A DNA stretch of 64,000 nucleotides from Saururus chinensis (GCA_035235625.1 CP141148.1:21143057-21207056), one strand, 5' to 3'. Positions 47,707 through 60,130 are shown, counted from the first letter of the stretch. Notes: a model not told the origin generated them from the sequence alone. A program made the numbers and translations.

Positions 47707-47724
47707 CCCCCCCCCCCCCCCCCC
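47707..47724 (+). repeat. Poly-C run of 18
   Basis: An uninterrupted run of C at a place where C1 (29684 region) and C6 (60528 region) have only short C clusters. The exact length is likely to be uncertain from sequencing. Confidence 0.9.
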
Positions 47725-50013
47725 AATTCTATGGTCGCTTTTGCCATTTCTAGTGGGACAACCTTGTGTCTGGCCGCTTTAGTGCGCCCAACCTTTGCTC
47801 CGAATGAAATAAGTCTAATCTTATAGAGATTAATTCTAGCATCTCTGAAAATCCTTGGGACATCAACTCTCTCAGTGCAATACTTTTAGATACTGATTCC
47901 GCCCTAAACATTGTCACCGTCGTGTACTCACCATCAAAATTGCATGGATTATGAGGTAGGGGACCTTGAGCTCATAATTTCATGATAGCATGCTTTGATT
48001 GTGTAGTAGCATGTTAAGAGTTGATAATTTAATGTTTTGCATGATAAGCATGATAAATATTGATTAAATGAGCATTTTTATGTATGTGAATTATGCATAT
48101 GTTAGTGAAAACTAAGTATATGGTAGTAAGTTGTTATGATTTATATGTATGTGATTAAAGCGTGTGATAGATCTTCGTTGCGGGCTGGTGGTGTGTGTGG
48201 TCAATGGGCATGAGTACGGGCGTCTGATTGTAAGTTTGCGGAAGGGGTATTAAAAGGATTATGATGTGGTAATTACAAATGTATACTGGGCGAGGGAAGA
48301 CAAAAATGATGGGCAAAGGTTGGACTTTATTAGATTGGAGGATCGGTTTGGATTGAGTTAGAGGGTACGTTGGAGCAACGAGCAAGAGACATAGGGGATA
48401 CATGAATTTTGAAGACTTAAGATTCAAAGCGCCTTTGGGGGCCTGTGAGTTAGTAAGGGATAATAACATAATTGTACATGCATAATGTACATAATATGAA
48501 TTATAATTAAAGAATAATAAGTAAGGAATTAGTAAGGGTTTGATGATGGGACTTAGGTTTAAAGTATTTCATTTGAGGAGTTCGAGTAATACTTTTTGGT
48601 TTTAAGGCGGACGGTGCAGGATGTAAGGTTGTAAGTATATAATGATAAGCGTATGCTGACATGGAATTCGAATTCGATAAGTAAGGCTATGCAAAGATTT
48701 GTAAGACTGTAAGGGTAAGAGTGAGTTTTAAGTACAATTGGATGAGTTAAGTTGAAGTATGTTACCCTAGTGGACCAAGGCTTTAGAACCGGTGTGGTTC
48801 TAGCTTGGTCGACTGAAGAAGGTAAGACGGAAGTAGTTCCGAACATAATTGTACATGCATAAGTTACCTAATATGAACTTGAATGGTAAGTAACCCTATT
48901 TTGATAACGTTGTGAGTTTGAGACTGAGGGTTTCGACGGATTAAGTTCCATTTTTGAGTCAGTCGATAAGTAATCGATTGAGCATCTTTCCTGGTCTAGC
49001 CATGGTGTTATCCTGTAGGATTTGGTCTTGGTGTTGTATTTCGGCTCAAACATTTGATGCTCTGTTGAGAGTGCTATAAGTTTCCGCCCTTCATGAGCAC
49101 TGTATGTTCTACCCAAGAGTGGCATTGTAAGATTCCTACCTAAGAGTGGCATCATATGTTTTCCGCCCTTAGTTGGCACTGTATGTCCCCAGAGAGTGGA
49201 CATTTGTGCGCTCAGGTAAGTAGTATCATGGAGCTGCTCTTACCTGTTTGATTATGTTCCCCATGAGCATAGGTGTGCTTTACCTTCAGAAAAGTTCATG
49301 ATGTCTAGTTTCTCCCCGAAGGTTAAGGTGACGCCCCAGTGGCATTCCCTTCCTTTCTGATGTTGGAGCTTATTAATTGTATTGAGCTTCAATTGTTGGT
49401 AGTATGTGTAGTATAGTAAGAGTAAGTTATATGTATTGATTTTGAGTAAGTTGTATGTGTAAGATTCAGAGTAAGTGTAAGCTTCCAAGGAAGATGGTAA
49501 GAGTAAGTTTATGAGTAAGAGTAAGATTATACGAGTAAGGTCGTACAAGTTAGTGTATGGTGTAAGTGTATGATTGTACGAGTAAGTTGGTAAGAATCTA
49601 ATTCAAAGTGTAAGTGTAAGAGTTTGTCGTAAGAGTAAGTGTAAGTTCAGTTAGTATAATGATTTATGTGTGAGACCCTATTTATATTTTTTATCTTGCT
49701 TGCTTCATGTGTGGTTACATGAATGGATCTATGTATGAACTTACGAAGTTCATTGACTTGTTTTCCCTACTGGGTATTTTCCTACTAAGTATGAAAATAC
49801 TCACTTACCCTATTTTTGTAGCCCCTTCGTATACAGGCTTTTGCAAGTCGATCGATAGCTTTTTGGATTGGACTTTATTCTTTGTGGTGGACCGTTCTTC
49901 CTCGACCTTGCGTGCAGCGAAATCGTAGTGAGGCTATGTGGAGTTTGGTACCACAATCTTATGTATTGATTAAGGTGAGCGTTAAATATGTTATTCTTTT
50001 GGACTTGTGCATA

Positions 50014-50016
50014 TAT
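50014..50016. repeat. CACTA target duplication TAT, left
   Basis: Identical to 53680-53682. Confidence 0.85.
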
Positions 50017-50509
50017 CACTACAACAAATTAGAGTATTAGCGACGCATGTAAGCGTTGATATATAGTGACATAAGCGCCGCTAATGGGTATTAGTGACAT
50101 TTATAAAGCGTCGCAAAAACTGTTGTCACTAATACTTATTAGCAACACTTATAATTAAATGTTGCTAACAGTCTTAACATTAGCGACATTTAATTAAATG
50201 TCACTAAAAAATATTATTTGTGACGCAAAGATAAGCATCACTAGTACATAATTATTAGCGACGCTTACGATTAAGCATCGCTAATAGTTACGTATTAGCG
50301 ACGCTTATATATACATCGCTTATATTAAAAAAAAAATTAAAAATAAAATTTTGAATAAAATAATAAAAAATGTCACTAATTAAAAAAATGAAAAAATATA
50401 ATTTTCTATTAGCGAGGCATAAATATGCGTTGCTAATAAGAAAAAATACAAAAAGTCTTTAGCAACGCTTTCCTTAAGTGCTGCTAATGACTTAAAATTT
50501 TAAACAAAA

Positions 50510-51200
50510 ATAACCGGCCACCGGTGAGTGGGCGCCGACAGGGGGTAACCGGAGAGAGAGAGGGGAGCCGGAGGCAACGGGGTGGAGGCTGGGAGATTAC
50601 AGAGAAAAGAGGGGAGCGGGAAGGGGGAGGGAGGAGGCAGATCCGGCGTGGGGGGGGGGGGAGCTTTGACGGTGGATGAGCCGTGACGGCAAGGCAGGGC
50701 GGAACCTGGAGGCGGTTGCTCTAGGGGATTACATAGAACGAGAGGGGACCGGGGGATGGGGAGGGGGAGGCAGATCCGCTGCCGGGGGCTCTGGCGGTGG
50801 ATGAGCATTGACGTAGCGGCGGGGCGGCTCTGGGGGATTACACAGAAAAGAGGGGACTGGGGAGGGGAGGGATCTTGCGGTGGATGAGCTTGACGGCGGT
50901 GGTAGGATGGAGGCGGCGGTTCTGGGGGATTACACAAAAAAGAGGGGACCGGGGAGGGGGAGGGAGAGGGAGAAGGTGGATCTGGCGCGTGCGCGCGGGG
51001 GGGGGGGGGGGGTTCTCTAGTGGTGGATGAGCCGGACGGCAACGGCGTGGCAGAGCCTGAGGAGGAGCTAGCCGGCGGAAGGGGATTTGAGAGAAAAATA
51101 TGCCGCGGGGCCAAGATAAATACTGCATGGGTGAAATTTCGCCCAGCAATATTTGACTTTGCCTGCACTGGCCAAATTTTGCCCATGCGGGCGTATTAAT
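50510..51200. repeat. GC-rich internal module with about 110-bp repeats
   Basis: About four diverged units share GGGATTACACAGAAAAGAGG, then GACCGGGG, GGCAGATCC and GGTGGATGAGC. G runs of 12-17 occur at 50651 and 50998. The minus frame 51186-50500 (228 codons, Pro/Ser-rich) is open because of this composition. It has no recognised domain, so I do not call it a gene. Confidence 0.7.
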
Positions 51201-51419
51201 AAACCCCAGGTGATTCGATCTCCCGGGTACAAATTTTAGCGACGCACCCTTAAACGTCGCTAAAATAGACCCTGTTGCGACGTCTACGGATAAAGTCTCA
51301 ACATGCTTCGTTATTTGTGATGCATAGTTTCAGCGTCGCAAATAATTTTCCTATTTTCGATGTTTATTACTATACGTCACAAATAAGCCTCGTATTTCAT
51401 AAATATTTAAAAATAAAAT

Positions 51420-53300
51420 AAAATCATCTCCTATCTCCTCTCCCTCTCTCTCCTTTTTATCTCTCCTCTCTCTCCCTCTCTCTCTCCCCTCTCCCTCTCT
51501 CTCTCCCCCTTCCTCCCTCTCTCTCTCCTCCCTCCCTCCTTCTCTCTCCTATCTCTCTTCTCTATCTCTCTCTACCTCTATCCCCCCCTCTCATACATTT
51601 TTCATTTATTTTTTTGATTAATTTTTAAATAAAAATAATATTTTTTTCATCTCTATCTCATCTCTCCCTCTCTCTCCTCTCATTCTCACTCTCCTCTCTC
51701 TTTCTCCCTCTCCTCTCCTCTCTCCCTCCTATCTCTCCTCTCCCTCTCTCCCTCTCCTCTCTCTCCCTCTCCTCTCTCTCCCTCTCCTCTCTCTCTCCTC
51801 TCTCTCCTCTCTCTTATCCCTCTCCACTCTCTCTCCTCACCTCTCTCTCTCCTCTCCTCTCCTCTCTCTTCTCCCTCTCATCTCTCTCTCTCCTCACCTC
51901 TCTCTCTCCTCTCCTCTCTCTCCTCTAATTTAAATTTTTTATGATTTTTTATTTTTAAAAATTTATTTTAAAAATAAAAAATAAAATAAATACTATTAGT
52001 GATATATAGATATATATGTCGCTAATAATATTTATTTTATTGCTATATATCGCTAATAATATTTATTTTATTTTCTATTTTAAAAATCCAATAATATATA
52101 AAAAAATTAAAAAAATAAAAATTCATTAATCTCCCTCTCCTCTCTCTCTCCTCTCTCTCTCTCTCCTCTCTCTCTCTCCCTCTCCTCTCTCCTTCTCATC
52201 TCTCTCCTCTAATTTCAATTTTTTATGATTTTTTATTTTTAAAAATTAATTTTAAAAATAAAAAATAAAATAAATACTATTAGCGATGTATATTTCTATA
52301 TGTCGTATATAGTATTTATTTTATTTTATTTATTTTTAAAATATAATAATATATAAAAAAATTTAAAATTAATTAATCTCCCTCTCCTCTCTCTCCTTAT
52401 ATCTCCTATCTACCTCTCCTCTCCCTCTCTCTCTCTATCTCCTCTCTATCTCTCCTCTCTACCTCTCCTCTCCTCTTTCTCTCTCTCTCTCTCCCTCTCC
52501 TCTCTCTCCTCTCCTGCCTTCCTCTCCTCTCCTCCCTCCCTCTCCTCTCCTCTCTCTCTTCTAATTTTAATTTTTTATTTTTAAAAATTAATTTTAAAAA
52601 TAAAAAATAAAATAAATACTATTAGCGACGTATATAAATATATGTCAGTAATAGTGTATGAATTAGCAACGTATATAAATATATGTCGCTAATAGTATTT
52701 ATTATATTTTATTTAATTTGAAAATATAATAATATATAAAAAAAAATTAAAAATTAATTAATCTCCCTCTCCTCTCTCTATATCTCCTCGCTACCTCTCC
52801 TCTCCTCTCCTCTTTCTCTCTCCCTCTCCTCTTTCTCTCCTCTCTCTCTCTCCTCCAATTTCAATTTTTTATGATTTTTTATTTTTAAAAATTAATTTTT
52901 AAAATAAATAAGTAAAATGAAATAAATACTATTTGCAACGTATAGAAATATACGTCGCTAATAGTGTATACATAATCTCCCTCTCCTCCCTCTCCTTCTC
53001 CTCCTCTTTCTCTCTTCCTCTCCTCTCTCTCTCCTCTCCTCTCCTCTTTCTCTCTCCCTCTCCTCTCTCTCTCTCTCCCTCCCTCTCCTCTCTCTCTCCT
53101 CTCCTCTCTCCTTCTCCCTCCCCTCTCTCTCCTCTAATTTCAATTTTTATGATTTTTTATTTTTAAAAATTAATTTTAAAAATAAATAAATAAAATAAAA
53201 TAAATACTATTAGCGACGTATAGAACTCTACTTCACTAATAGTGTATGTATTAGCAACGTATATTTCTATATGTCGCTAATAATATTTATTTTATTTTTA
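51420..53300. repeat. Pyrimidine-tract / AT / palindrome array
   Basis: About six units of 0.25-0.45 kb. Each has a long CTCTCC-type tract, then ATTTTTTATGATTTTTTATT, an A/T block, and a palindrome around TTAGCGACGTATAT and ATATGTCGCTAATA. The simple minus frame 52958-53143 (Arg/Glu) comes from the tract. Confidence 0.8.
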
Positions 53301-53679
53301 ATTAATAACTATTAGCGACGATTTTTTTTGTGTCGCTAATAGCAGGGTTATTAGCGGCGCTTAGAAAAAACATCGCTAATAATTAAATTTTATTTATTTA
53401 TTTAAAATATATATCTTTTAGCGACGTTTGTAATAAAGCGTCGCAAATAGGTTAACTATTAGCGATGCTCATATAAAGCACCGCTAATATGATCAGTATT
53501 AGTGACGCTTTTAACTAAGCATTGCTAATATCTGACTATTAGCGACGTATATATTTATGCGTCACTAATAGTTGATTTTATTGCGACGCTTATATATGTG
53601 TCACAAATAGTTATTTTTAGCGATGCTTAGTTTTGCTTCGCTAATAAATGCATCGATAATACTACATTTTGTTGTAGTG

Positions 53680-53682
53680 TAT
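53680..53682. repeat. CACTA target duplication TAT, right
   Basis: Identical to 50014-50016. Confidence 0.85.
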
Positions 53683-53957
53683 GTAAGATTTAGAACACAA
53701 ACTATTAAAGAACTTGTACTTAGAAAGGCTTTGGATGTGTTTGTTTTTAAAGACCATGGCCATGACATGTTTTGCTTTCATATTTTTGTTTTGGGTCACG
53801 CATGAGAATATTGGTTTTGTTGTGTGATGGAATAATTTATAAAAATTGTTTTCACACATTTTGAATTTTGTTGTTCTTTTGATTTATATTCGTATTTTGA
53901 AAAAAACAAATTGGTAAAATTGTAAGATAAATCAATAGAAAAACCTCGGGCATGACA

Positions 53958-55233
53958 ACTTGTTAGACAATGGTATGCATCACTCCACTTGGAGGATGAT
54001 AGTGTACTAGTAAGAGTCGTAGGAGTTCTAGTGAGGGTGACACCTAACATTATTGTCACTACTAATGGGTGTGAGAGGAAAGAGCTCACATTTCTATTTG
54101 TTGGATACTCATTTCCACATGACAATGAGTTGTCTGCTACTTTACTTGGTTTGCCATGAGATCTTAAGCTTGAGGTTTCATTGCTTGAACATTCAATGAC
54201 ATAGGATTTTAGACTACTTCATGTGATTGCTCAGAATGATGTTTGGAGTACTAGAAGGAGAGAGTAGATAGAATGAAGGTTTGATTGCTACACTGTCTGG
54301 CATAGAATCATTTGGAGCTTGATTTACCTTCTATAATCTTTGGGAGTTTTTGCATGGACACACTCATGATATATTTCCATATACATACATCTTATAACGG
54401 ATTTTCACAGTGGTGCATGTGAAAGTCCCTAGCACCTACTATGACTGGAATGTAACCTATTGACCTTGGAGTAGTTCATCTCACCTTCAGGGTGATGATC
54501 ATGAGCCCCAGGGAGCATTAGATCCACCTCCACCAATAGATGATGATATATTAGTGACTGTGGGAGAGTTCAGATTATTTCAGGATGCTATACTTCACCA
54601 TACTACTTCCATTGATCACTAGATGAGATCTTTATTTCCACGAGCAGATAGTGAAGGGGAGAAGAGTGGAAAAGATCACGTAGCTACTAATCAATGTGTT
54701 TATTCATTTCTTATCACTTTTCAAGTATTCCACCAAGTTTAAACTTGTTCAGTTTGATTATCTTTCATTGTAATAATGAGATATAGTGTTGGAATTGATT
54801 TTATTATGGGATATATGTTGGACATGTGTTGGTTTGTTCATTTAATTTACTTTCACGTCTTTATGTATTGATTATAACTTGATGGAGTTTTATTGTGTAT
54901 TTTTATTCATTGTTTCATTAACTTTTTATCTATTTCTATAAAAAAGGGGGAGAAATTATTAAGGAAAATTGAAATACCTATCTTTATAATTGAAATGATA
55001 GTGTTGTGCCAATTAATTTAAATTTAAATAAATAGGATAAGTACTGGTTTATACAAGGATTTTCAAGCTCAATACCAAATTAATGAGTTTAGGTTAATTG
55101 AGTCTATGTTGAGTTGTTGTAGTATCAAGTTATTTTGTACAATTTTAAAGTCGATGCACTATGTCAAGAGTAATAATTTTATCTTGATTTTCAAATGTAG
55201 TATTTTGATAAGAAATAGCCAAAGGGGGGGAAT
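53958..55233 (+). pseudogene. 3' part of a copia element before its 3' LTR
   Basis: No long frame and no recognised domain. Two polypurine tracts (54940-54953, 55221-55230) and a TG start at 55234 mark this as the 3' untranslated end of a copia element of the Sirevirus type. Such elements often have long 3' regions with repeated polypurine tracts. The upstream pol is missing, because the family C LTR end abuts at 53957. Confidence 0.5.
55221..55230 (+). other. Polypurine tract before the 3' LTR
   Basis: AAAGGGGGGG lies four bases from the LTR start TGTAAGAAC. A related tract, AAAAAGGGGGAG, lies at 54941-54952. Copia elements prime plus-strand DNA here. Confidence 0.7.
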
Positions 55234-56041
55234 TGTAAGAACATATGAGTTATATCTCTAGTTTATTGGATGATTTCTTTGTTAAAATTATGTCAAGAAA
55301 CCTTGCGTATGTATTAAGTCTTAGAATCTGATTTTAAGGTTTTTGTGGTCTAGTTAGATTTAGAATTGACAGACTTGAAAAAGAGAAACATACATGTTCT
55401 TATTGATAAAGGTGGAAAATTGAAGAATGTAAAGGGTTTTTGAAGCTTATTTAGATCACATTGGCATACAAAAATCAATTGAAAAAATTTCAGAAGTGAT
55501 TTCAAAGGTTTTAAAAGGATTTAGGGTAAAAATGGCCAAAAGATAATTTTACAAACAGAACTATCAATCGTTGCAAATAACGGAGAGATGAACAATGGAT
55601 CGCTTATTAATTCAACCATATGCAAAGCAGAGCCGAGAGGTATCGATCGATCGCTCTCTTAATAGACCGATTGCTTGAAGTATCGTACACATTAAAAACA
55701 GTGACTGATCTATTGCTATTTAGAATGATCAATCTTTTAAAGGAAGTTTTATATGAATAAAGACCTACCAATTTCAATTTCATTCCTTATTCAAGTACAC
55801 ATTCTAAACTGACTTATTAAGCTATATAAGGGTTATGAAATCACGAAATTTTAGAGGGGAAAACCTAGAGGAGAAAAGAAAATGAGGATTTGCACCTTTG
55901 GTTATTGTTTTCCAAAGAAGAATTCACTTGTGCTTTGTCTTGAATATTTATGGTGAATTAAAGAAGACAATCCACAAATAAATGAGATTATACACAGAGT
56001 ATTCAAAGAGGAGTTGCAATATGTCTTGAATGGAAGATTGA
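55234..56041 (+). repeat. 3' LTR of copia element, copy E2
   Basis: Starts TGTAAGAACATATG after the polypurine tract. A GATCGATCG palindrome cluster lies at 55630-55690, a TATATAAGG box at 55824-55832, and ATCACGAAATT after it, matching copy E1. It is cut at 56042 by a gypsy-type LTR start, so its own end is not seen. Confidence 0.6.
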
Positions 56042-59000
56042 TGTCACGCCCCGACACATGCAACCCTTGACCCGAACCCGGTCTAAGGAGTGCACAACTT
56101 GCGGCGTGACTAAGTTGAGTTGAAATGCGAAAGAACTAACCCATCCTTAGGTGAACACACAACGGAGTAAGTGCATGACTACTTTGTACAAAAGCAAATA
56201 GAGCAAAACAAAAGACTGTTAATTAATGTCTTAGTCCACACATATCCACATTAAGTAGTCATCGCATAAAACAACAAGCCAACAATGACTAAACAAGTCT
56301 AAGCTAACCATGGCTAAACATAGTGTTAAGTAAATCAAATGTAGAAGTTCAACAAGTCATAAAAAAATCTAACAACATTAAGTAGCCATAACCCCTCTTA
56401 ATGAATGTGATCATCCTCATACTCAACGTAGAGCCCATTTGAAGTACCTGCATGGCAAGACATGCCGCCCCCAAAAAAACCACAAAACACCCATTCATAT
56501 AGAAAGTAAACTCATAATGATATCACATGCATTACACCCATTCATCATGGGACAAATCACATATATCCATGCCACCTGTGCATTATGTTGTAATCCACAT
56601 TCCATAAACAAATATTCATGCCACCTATGCATCATATAACACATTCCATTTATACATAATCATGCCACTTGCATATCATGATGTAGCACACATTCCATAA
56701 ACTTATAATCATGCCACCTGTATATCATGATATATTACACATTCTATAACACATAATCATGCGATGTGTGCATCATAGGTTCATCTATATCTCATAAAAC
56801 ATATACACATTACGTGTAATCATATGAATCTCATTATATTAATCACATCTTACATGAATCAATTCTCAACATTTATATCATGCATAACCATTTCTCAAAG
56901 TGAACATTCACCCAACAAAGTCAAGTGTATCAATTCACACAACATCATGCATATTCATGCAAACCCTGTAATGTCCTTGATTTTTCTACGATTTTTTATG
57001 ATTTTTTGCTATTTTTTTATCATTTTCAGCTGGAAAATGTGACGCTTTGGTGACTTTGGAGGTATAACACGTAAACAGTAAGTTAACACGTGTTGGGGAT
57101 ATAGATGGAAAAATAAAAAAGAAGTATAAGTTTTTGGACCCGTTGATCGGATTCTAGAAACATGAGACGCCCATAAAACTTTCACGTCCAATAAGTTTCG
57201 AGAAAACTCGAGTGAGTTTCCAGTCGCTCCATTGTCCCTCCTCCATCATTGGATTCCACCGGTTCTTGCCAGGATCCACTTCGCTGTACCGCCACGAGTG
57301 TGTAGGTACTGGCTATGACTACCATCATGTCCTCTTTGCTCCTCCATGAGGTACCGGTCTTTTCTTCCATTTTTCTCATATCTTAAATTTGATTTTGAGC
57401 CATAGGAGAGTGATTTTGAGTCCGTTTACGGCCACCCTTAACTAGACTTATCTTTGTTTGGCCGCTAGGAACCTATAGGCACCAGCCACAGCTGCCGCCA
57501 TGCTCTCCCTTCTCCTCTATGAGTTGTCGGTACTTTGTTCAGTTTTCGTTCTTATTTTCATTTCACTATCCATGATATTTTTTTATATGCCGGTGTTTCC
57601 GGACGTCGTCCGACCATCGGACTCCGTCTAGCCTACCTCAACCCGGTGTCAGTTGGGTGTTTTTGTTTTTGACCCCACTTCCCCCCTATTGTTTTGCTCC
57701 GCCCTTGTGCCTCGATTTGGGTCTTACCTGTACGACCCTTCATGGCCGTTTTGCCATTATGACACCTCCAGTCACCGATTGGCCTCCAACCGGACTTGGG
57801 GTTGACCTTGTTTCATTGTGGCCTTTGCCCTACCACTGCTTGACCTTGAGTTACCCTTTACCCTTTTACGTGTGAGATGCACAACCGCCCGCACCATTGG
57901 TTTTAGGTGTGGGTGGCAATCTACGATGTCGTTGCCATTTCGTTCAGCCACCACCTCCTGGCCCTAGCTCAATTGCCCTTTTGTGGACCTTGGGCTGCCA
58001 CCATCCAACCCATCTCCCCTTAGAATGACCCTTTCTAGCCATGTGTGCATGTGGCTAGGCGTGCATTTCAGGGTTTAGGCGTCGCATTTGTGCCTCCTAA
58101 CCGTCGGCTGGTTCCGCCACTAAATTGAGTTGACCACCAAAGCCCTCCTCCATCCTCGAGCGTCACCCCATGCCCTCCACCCTTATGTGGGCCCTTGTAA
58201 ATGCGAAATCGACGCAGTTGGGTGCTGTTCACGGACAATTTCGATGTCTTACGGTCAGTCGAGTAGTTCTCAGCCGCCGGCCAACCTTCAGTGAGTGCAC
58301 CTTGACTTCTTGTCACACTTGCCATTTCTGTTGGCACGACCTTTCTCCCAACCGCCCTAGTGTGCCACCGTGGACCGCAGATTTTGTCGCATTGACTTAT
58401 GACACCCCGTTTAGCCGTGAGTCTTTCAGCGCTTCATAAACCCTTGGGACAACAACTCTCTCAACTTGGCAATGCTTTTGTCCACCAAGTCCGCTGCCGC
58501 CGCCGCCACCATCGTGTGCTCGCCATAAAACATCATGGATTATGAGGTAGGGGAGCTTTGAACTCGTAATTTAATGATAGCATGCTTTGAATGAGTAGCA
58601 GCATGCTAAGATTTTATGATTCAATGCTTTGGATGTTAAATTATGATCCGTTTGCATGATGTAAGAGGATAAATTATGCCATGTCGAAATGCATATGACA
58701 TACATGTGAGCTGTAAGTATGTTTGATGCGTGTGGAATATGTATGTGCTAGTGATGGCTAGCATGTTTGTTGGTAAGCTACGTGTATGGATGTGTATGTA
58801 TGTGCTAGTGATGGCTAGCGAGTACATTGGTAAGCTAATGTATGTGGATTATGTGTGTGCTAGTGATGGCTAGCGAGTATGTTGGTAAGCTACTTATGTA
58901 GATTATGTGTGTGCTAGTGATGGCTAGCGAGTATGTTAGTAAGCTATGTATGACAGTATGTGTATGTTATACATAAGTGTGATGGACATACATATGTATG

Positions 59001-59468
59001 ATGGCTATATGCCTAAGCAATGAATATGTGTATGTATGTGGTTGGAAAAAGTATGGGCGATGGATGGTAAGAGGTGATAGAGAGTTTAGTATGAATTTGT
59101 TGTAGATGTCTAAGCATATGACAGAAGACGACAAATGTAAGTTTGACAGGCAAGGATTGGAGTGGATTATATTGGAGTAGAGTGTATGTTTGGGGATTGT
59201 CAGACAATAAGAGTTGTTGCATAATTATATAAGCATAATGTACAATTTATGATGTGAAAAGTAAACATAATTAGTGAGGTATTAAGTAAGAGGGGGATAA
59301 CGGGGATCTGCTATGAGGAGCTCAGTTTGACGATCTCAAGTAAGATGCTTTGACCATAAGGTGGATAGCAGAGATTGTATGAAAATGTACAATTTTGGTG
59401 TATGGTGAGTTATGATCATGAGATCAATAGGTTAAGTGAAGTCTGCTACCCTGACGAACTGGGGTTTC

Positions 59469-59673
59469 TGTCACGCCCGAGGTTTTTCAACATATTTACT
59501 TTAAAATTTTACTAATTTTTTTTTTCAAAACACAGATGTAAATCAAATTAATTAACAAAAATTATTTTCACACGTTTTGAATTTTGTTGTTTAATTTGAT
59601 TTACATCTGTATTTAAAAATAAAAGATTTGTAAAATTTTTAATTAAATGTGTGGGAAAACCTCAGACATGGCA
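59469..59673. repeat. Snapback LTR end (inverted repeat)
   Basis: The first about 80 bp, starting TGTCACGCCCGAGGTTTTTC, are the reverse complement of the last part of a beta-type LTR. They are joined directly to about 125 bp of the same LTR end in forward orientation, ending ACCTCAGACATGGCA. The two halves can pair (GATGTAAATCAAATTAA against TTAATTTGATTTACATC). Confidence 0.75.
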
Positions 59674-59674
59674 G

Positions 59675-59687
59675 TTGGTATCACAGC
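59675..59687 (+). other. Primer-binding site (initiator tRNA-Met)
   Basis: TTGGTATCACAGC follows the LTR end GGCA after one base. It differs from the usual TTGGTATCAGAGC at one position. This is the only PBS seen next to a family C LTR end, and shows that the repeats are retrotransposon LTRs. Confidence 0.8.
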
Positions 59688-60130
59688 CTAGGCAATCTGA
59701 CTACAAGTTCATAACAGTCGCAAGTCCAGAGTCGTGGCACATACGAGTAAGTCAGAGTTTGGTTTGGAGGGAATCTAAGTAAAGATTTTTCTCCCTAAAT
59801 TCATTTCTTTCTGTGCATAAGCAGAGTCAAGTTGGAGTTTAGTAACTGTAGAGGGTTTTGAAGGGTTAAACTTTCATTTTTGATGCCTGTGGATAGAGCC
59901 GAAGGTAGTCACGGTGCAATTTGAGAATATGAAATGGAGGTTAAGGTTTTGCATATTCATGATCGTCAAAGTGTGGTTAAGGCCACCTATGCTCTGACAC
60001 ATGACAAAAGCAATCAGTAAAAATATGTCAAATGTGCCTATTTTGGAATCGGTCAGCCTCTGACCGAAATGGAGTTATGAAGGCTCTTTGGGAAATATTT
60101 TTCGTGACCGACCACCCTAACCCCTTAAAA
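59688..60130 (+). pseudogene. Leader and possible gag start of family C
   Basis: Leader sequence follows the PBS. The first good ATG, at about 59882, opens a frame that starts MPVDRAEGSHGAI and then stops. The place fits a gag start but the frame is too short and decayed to assign. By about 60.2 kb the sequence has changed to LTR-interior type. Confidence 0.3.

Larger units (their letters stand above)
50017..53679. mobile_element. Non-autonomous CACTA (En/Spm) transposon
   Basis: Starts CACTACAACAAATTAGAG and ends CTACATTTTGTTGTAGTG, whose complement starts CACTACAACAAAATG. The flanks are TAT on both sides (50014-50016, 53680-53682), the 3-bp duplication of CACTA elements. Both ends carry many subterminal TTAGCGACGC motifs in both directions. 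No transposase frame is present. The middle holds a GC-rich block (50.51-51.2 kb) and a pyrimidine/palindrome array (51.4-53.15 kb). Removal of the 3663 bp restores family C sequence. Confidence 0.92.
41026..53957 (+). mobile_element. Family C LTR, subfamily beta, copy C4, with two nested insertions
   Basis: Starts TGTAACATCCACGGTTTTTC and ends CCTCGGGCATGACA. The parts 41026-41840, 47657-50016 and 53680-53957 line up with copy C1. The gaps hold an inverted family C LTR (about 42.73-47.66 kb) and a CACTA element (50017-53679). The flanks GAGAG and ACTTG do not match, and the left flank (gene duplication) and right flank (copia 3' end) are unrelated. The two ends may therefore come from different insertions joined by recombination. 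The stretch 41840-42730 does not match C1. Confidence 0.62.

Noticed and set aside
50500-51186. 228-codon Pro/Ser-rich minus frame as a gene
   Set aside because: GC-rich repeat units inside a CACTA element keep all frames open by composition. No recognised domain, start context or neighbours.
52933-53166. Ser/Leu and Arg/Glu frames on both strands
   Set aside because: Translations of the CTCTCC tract of the CACTA element.
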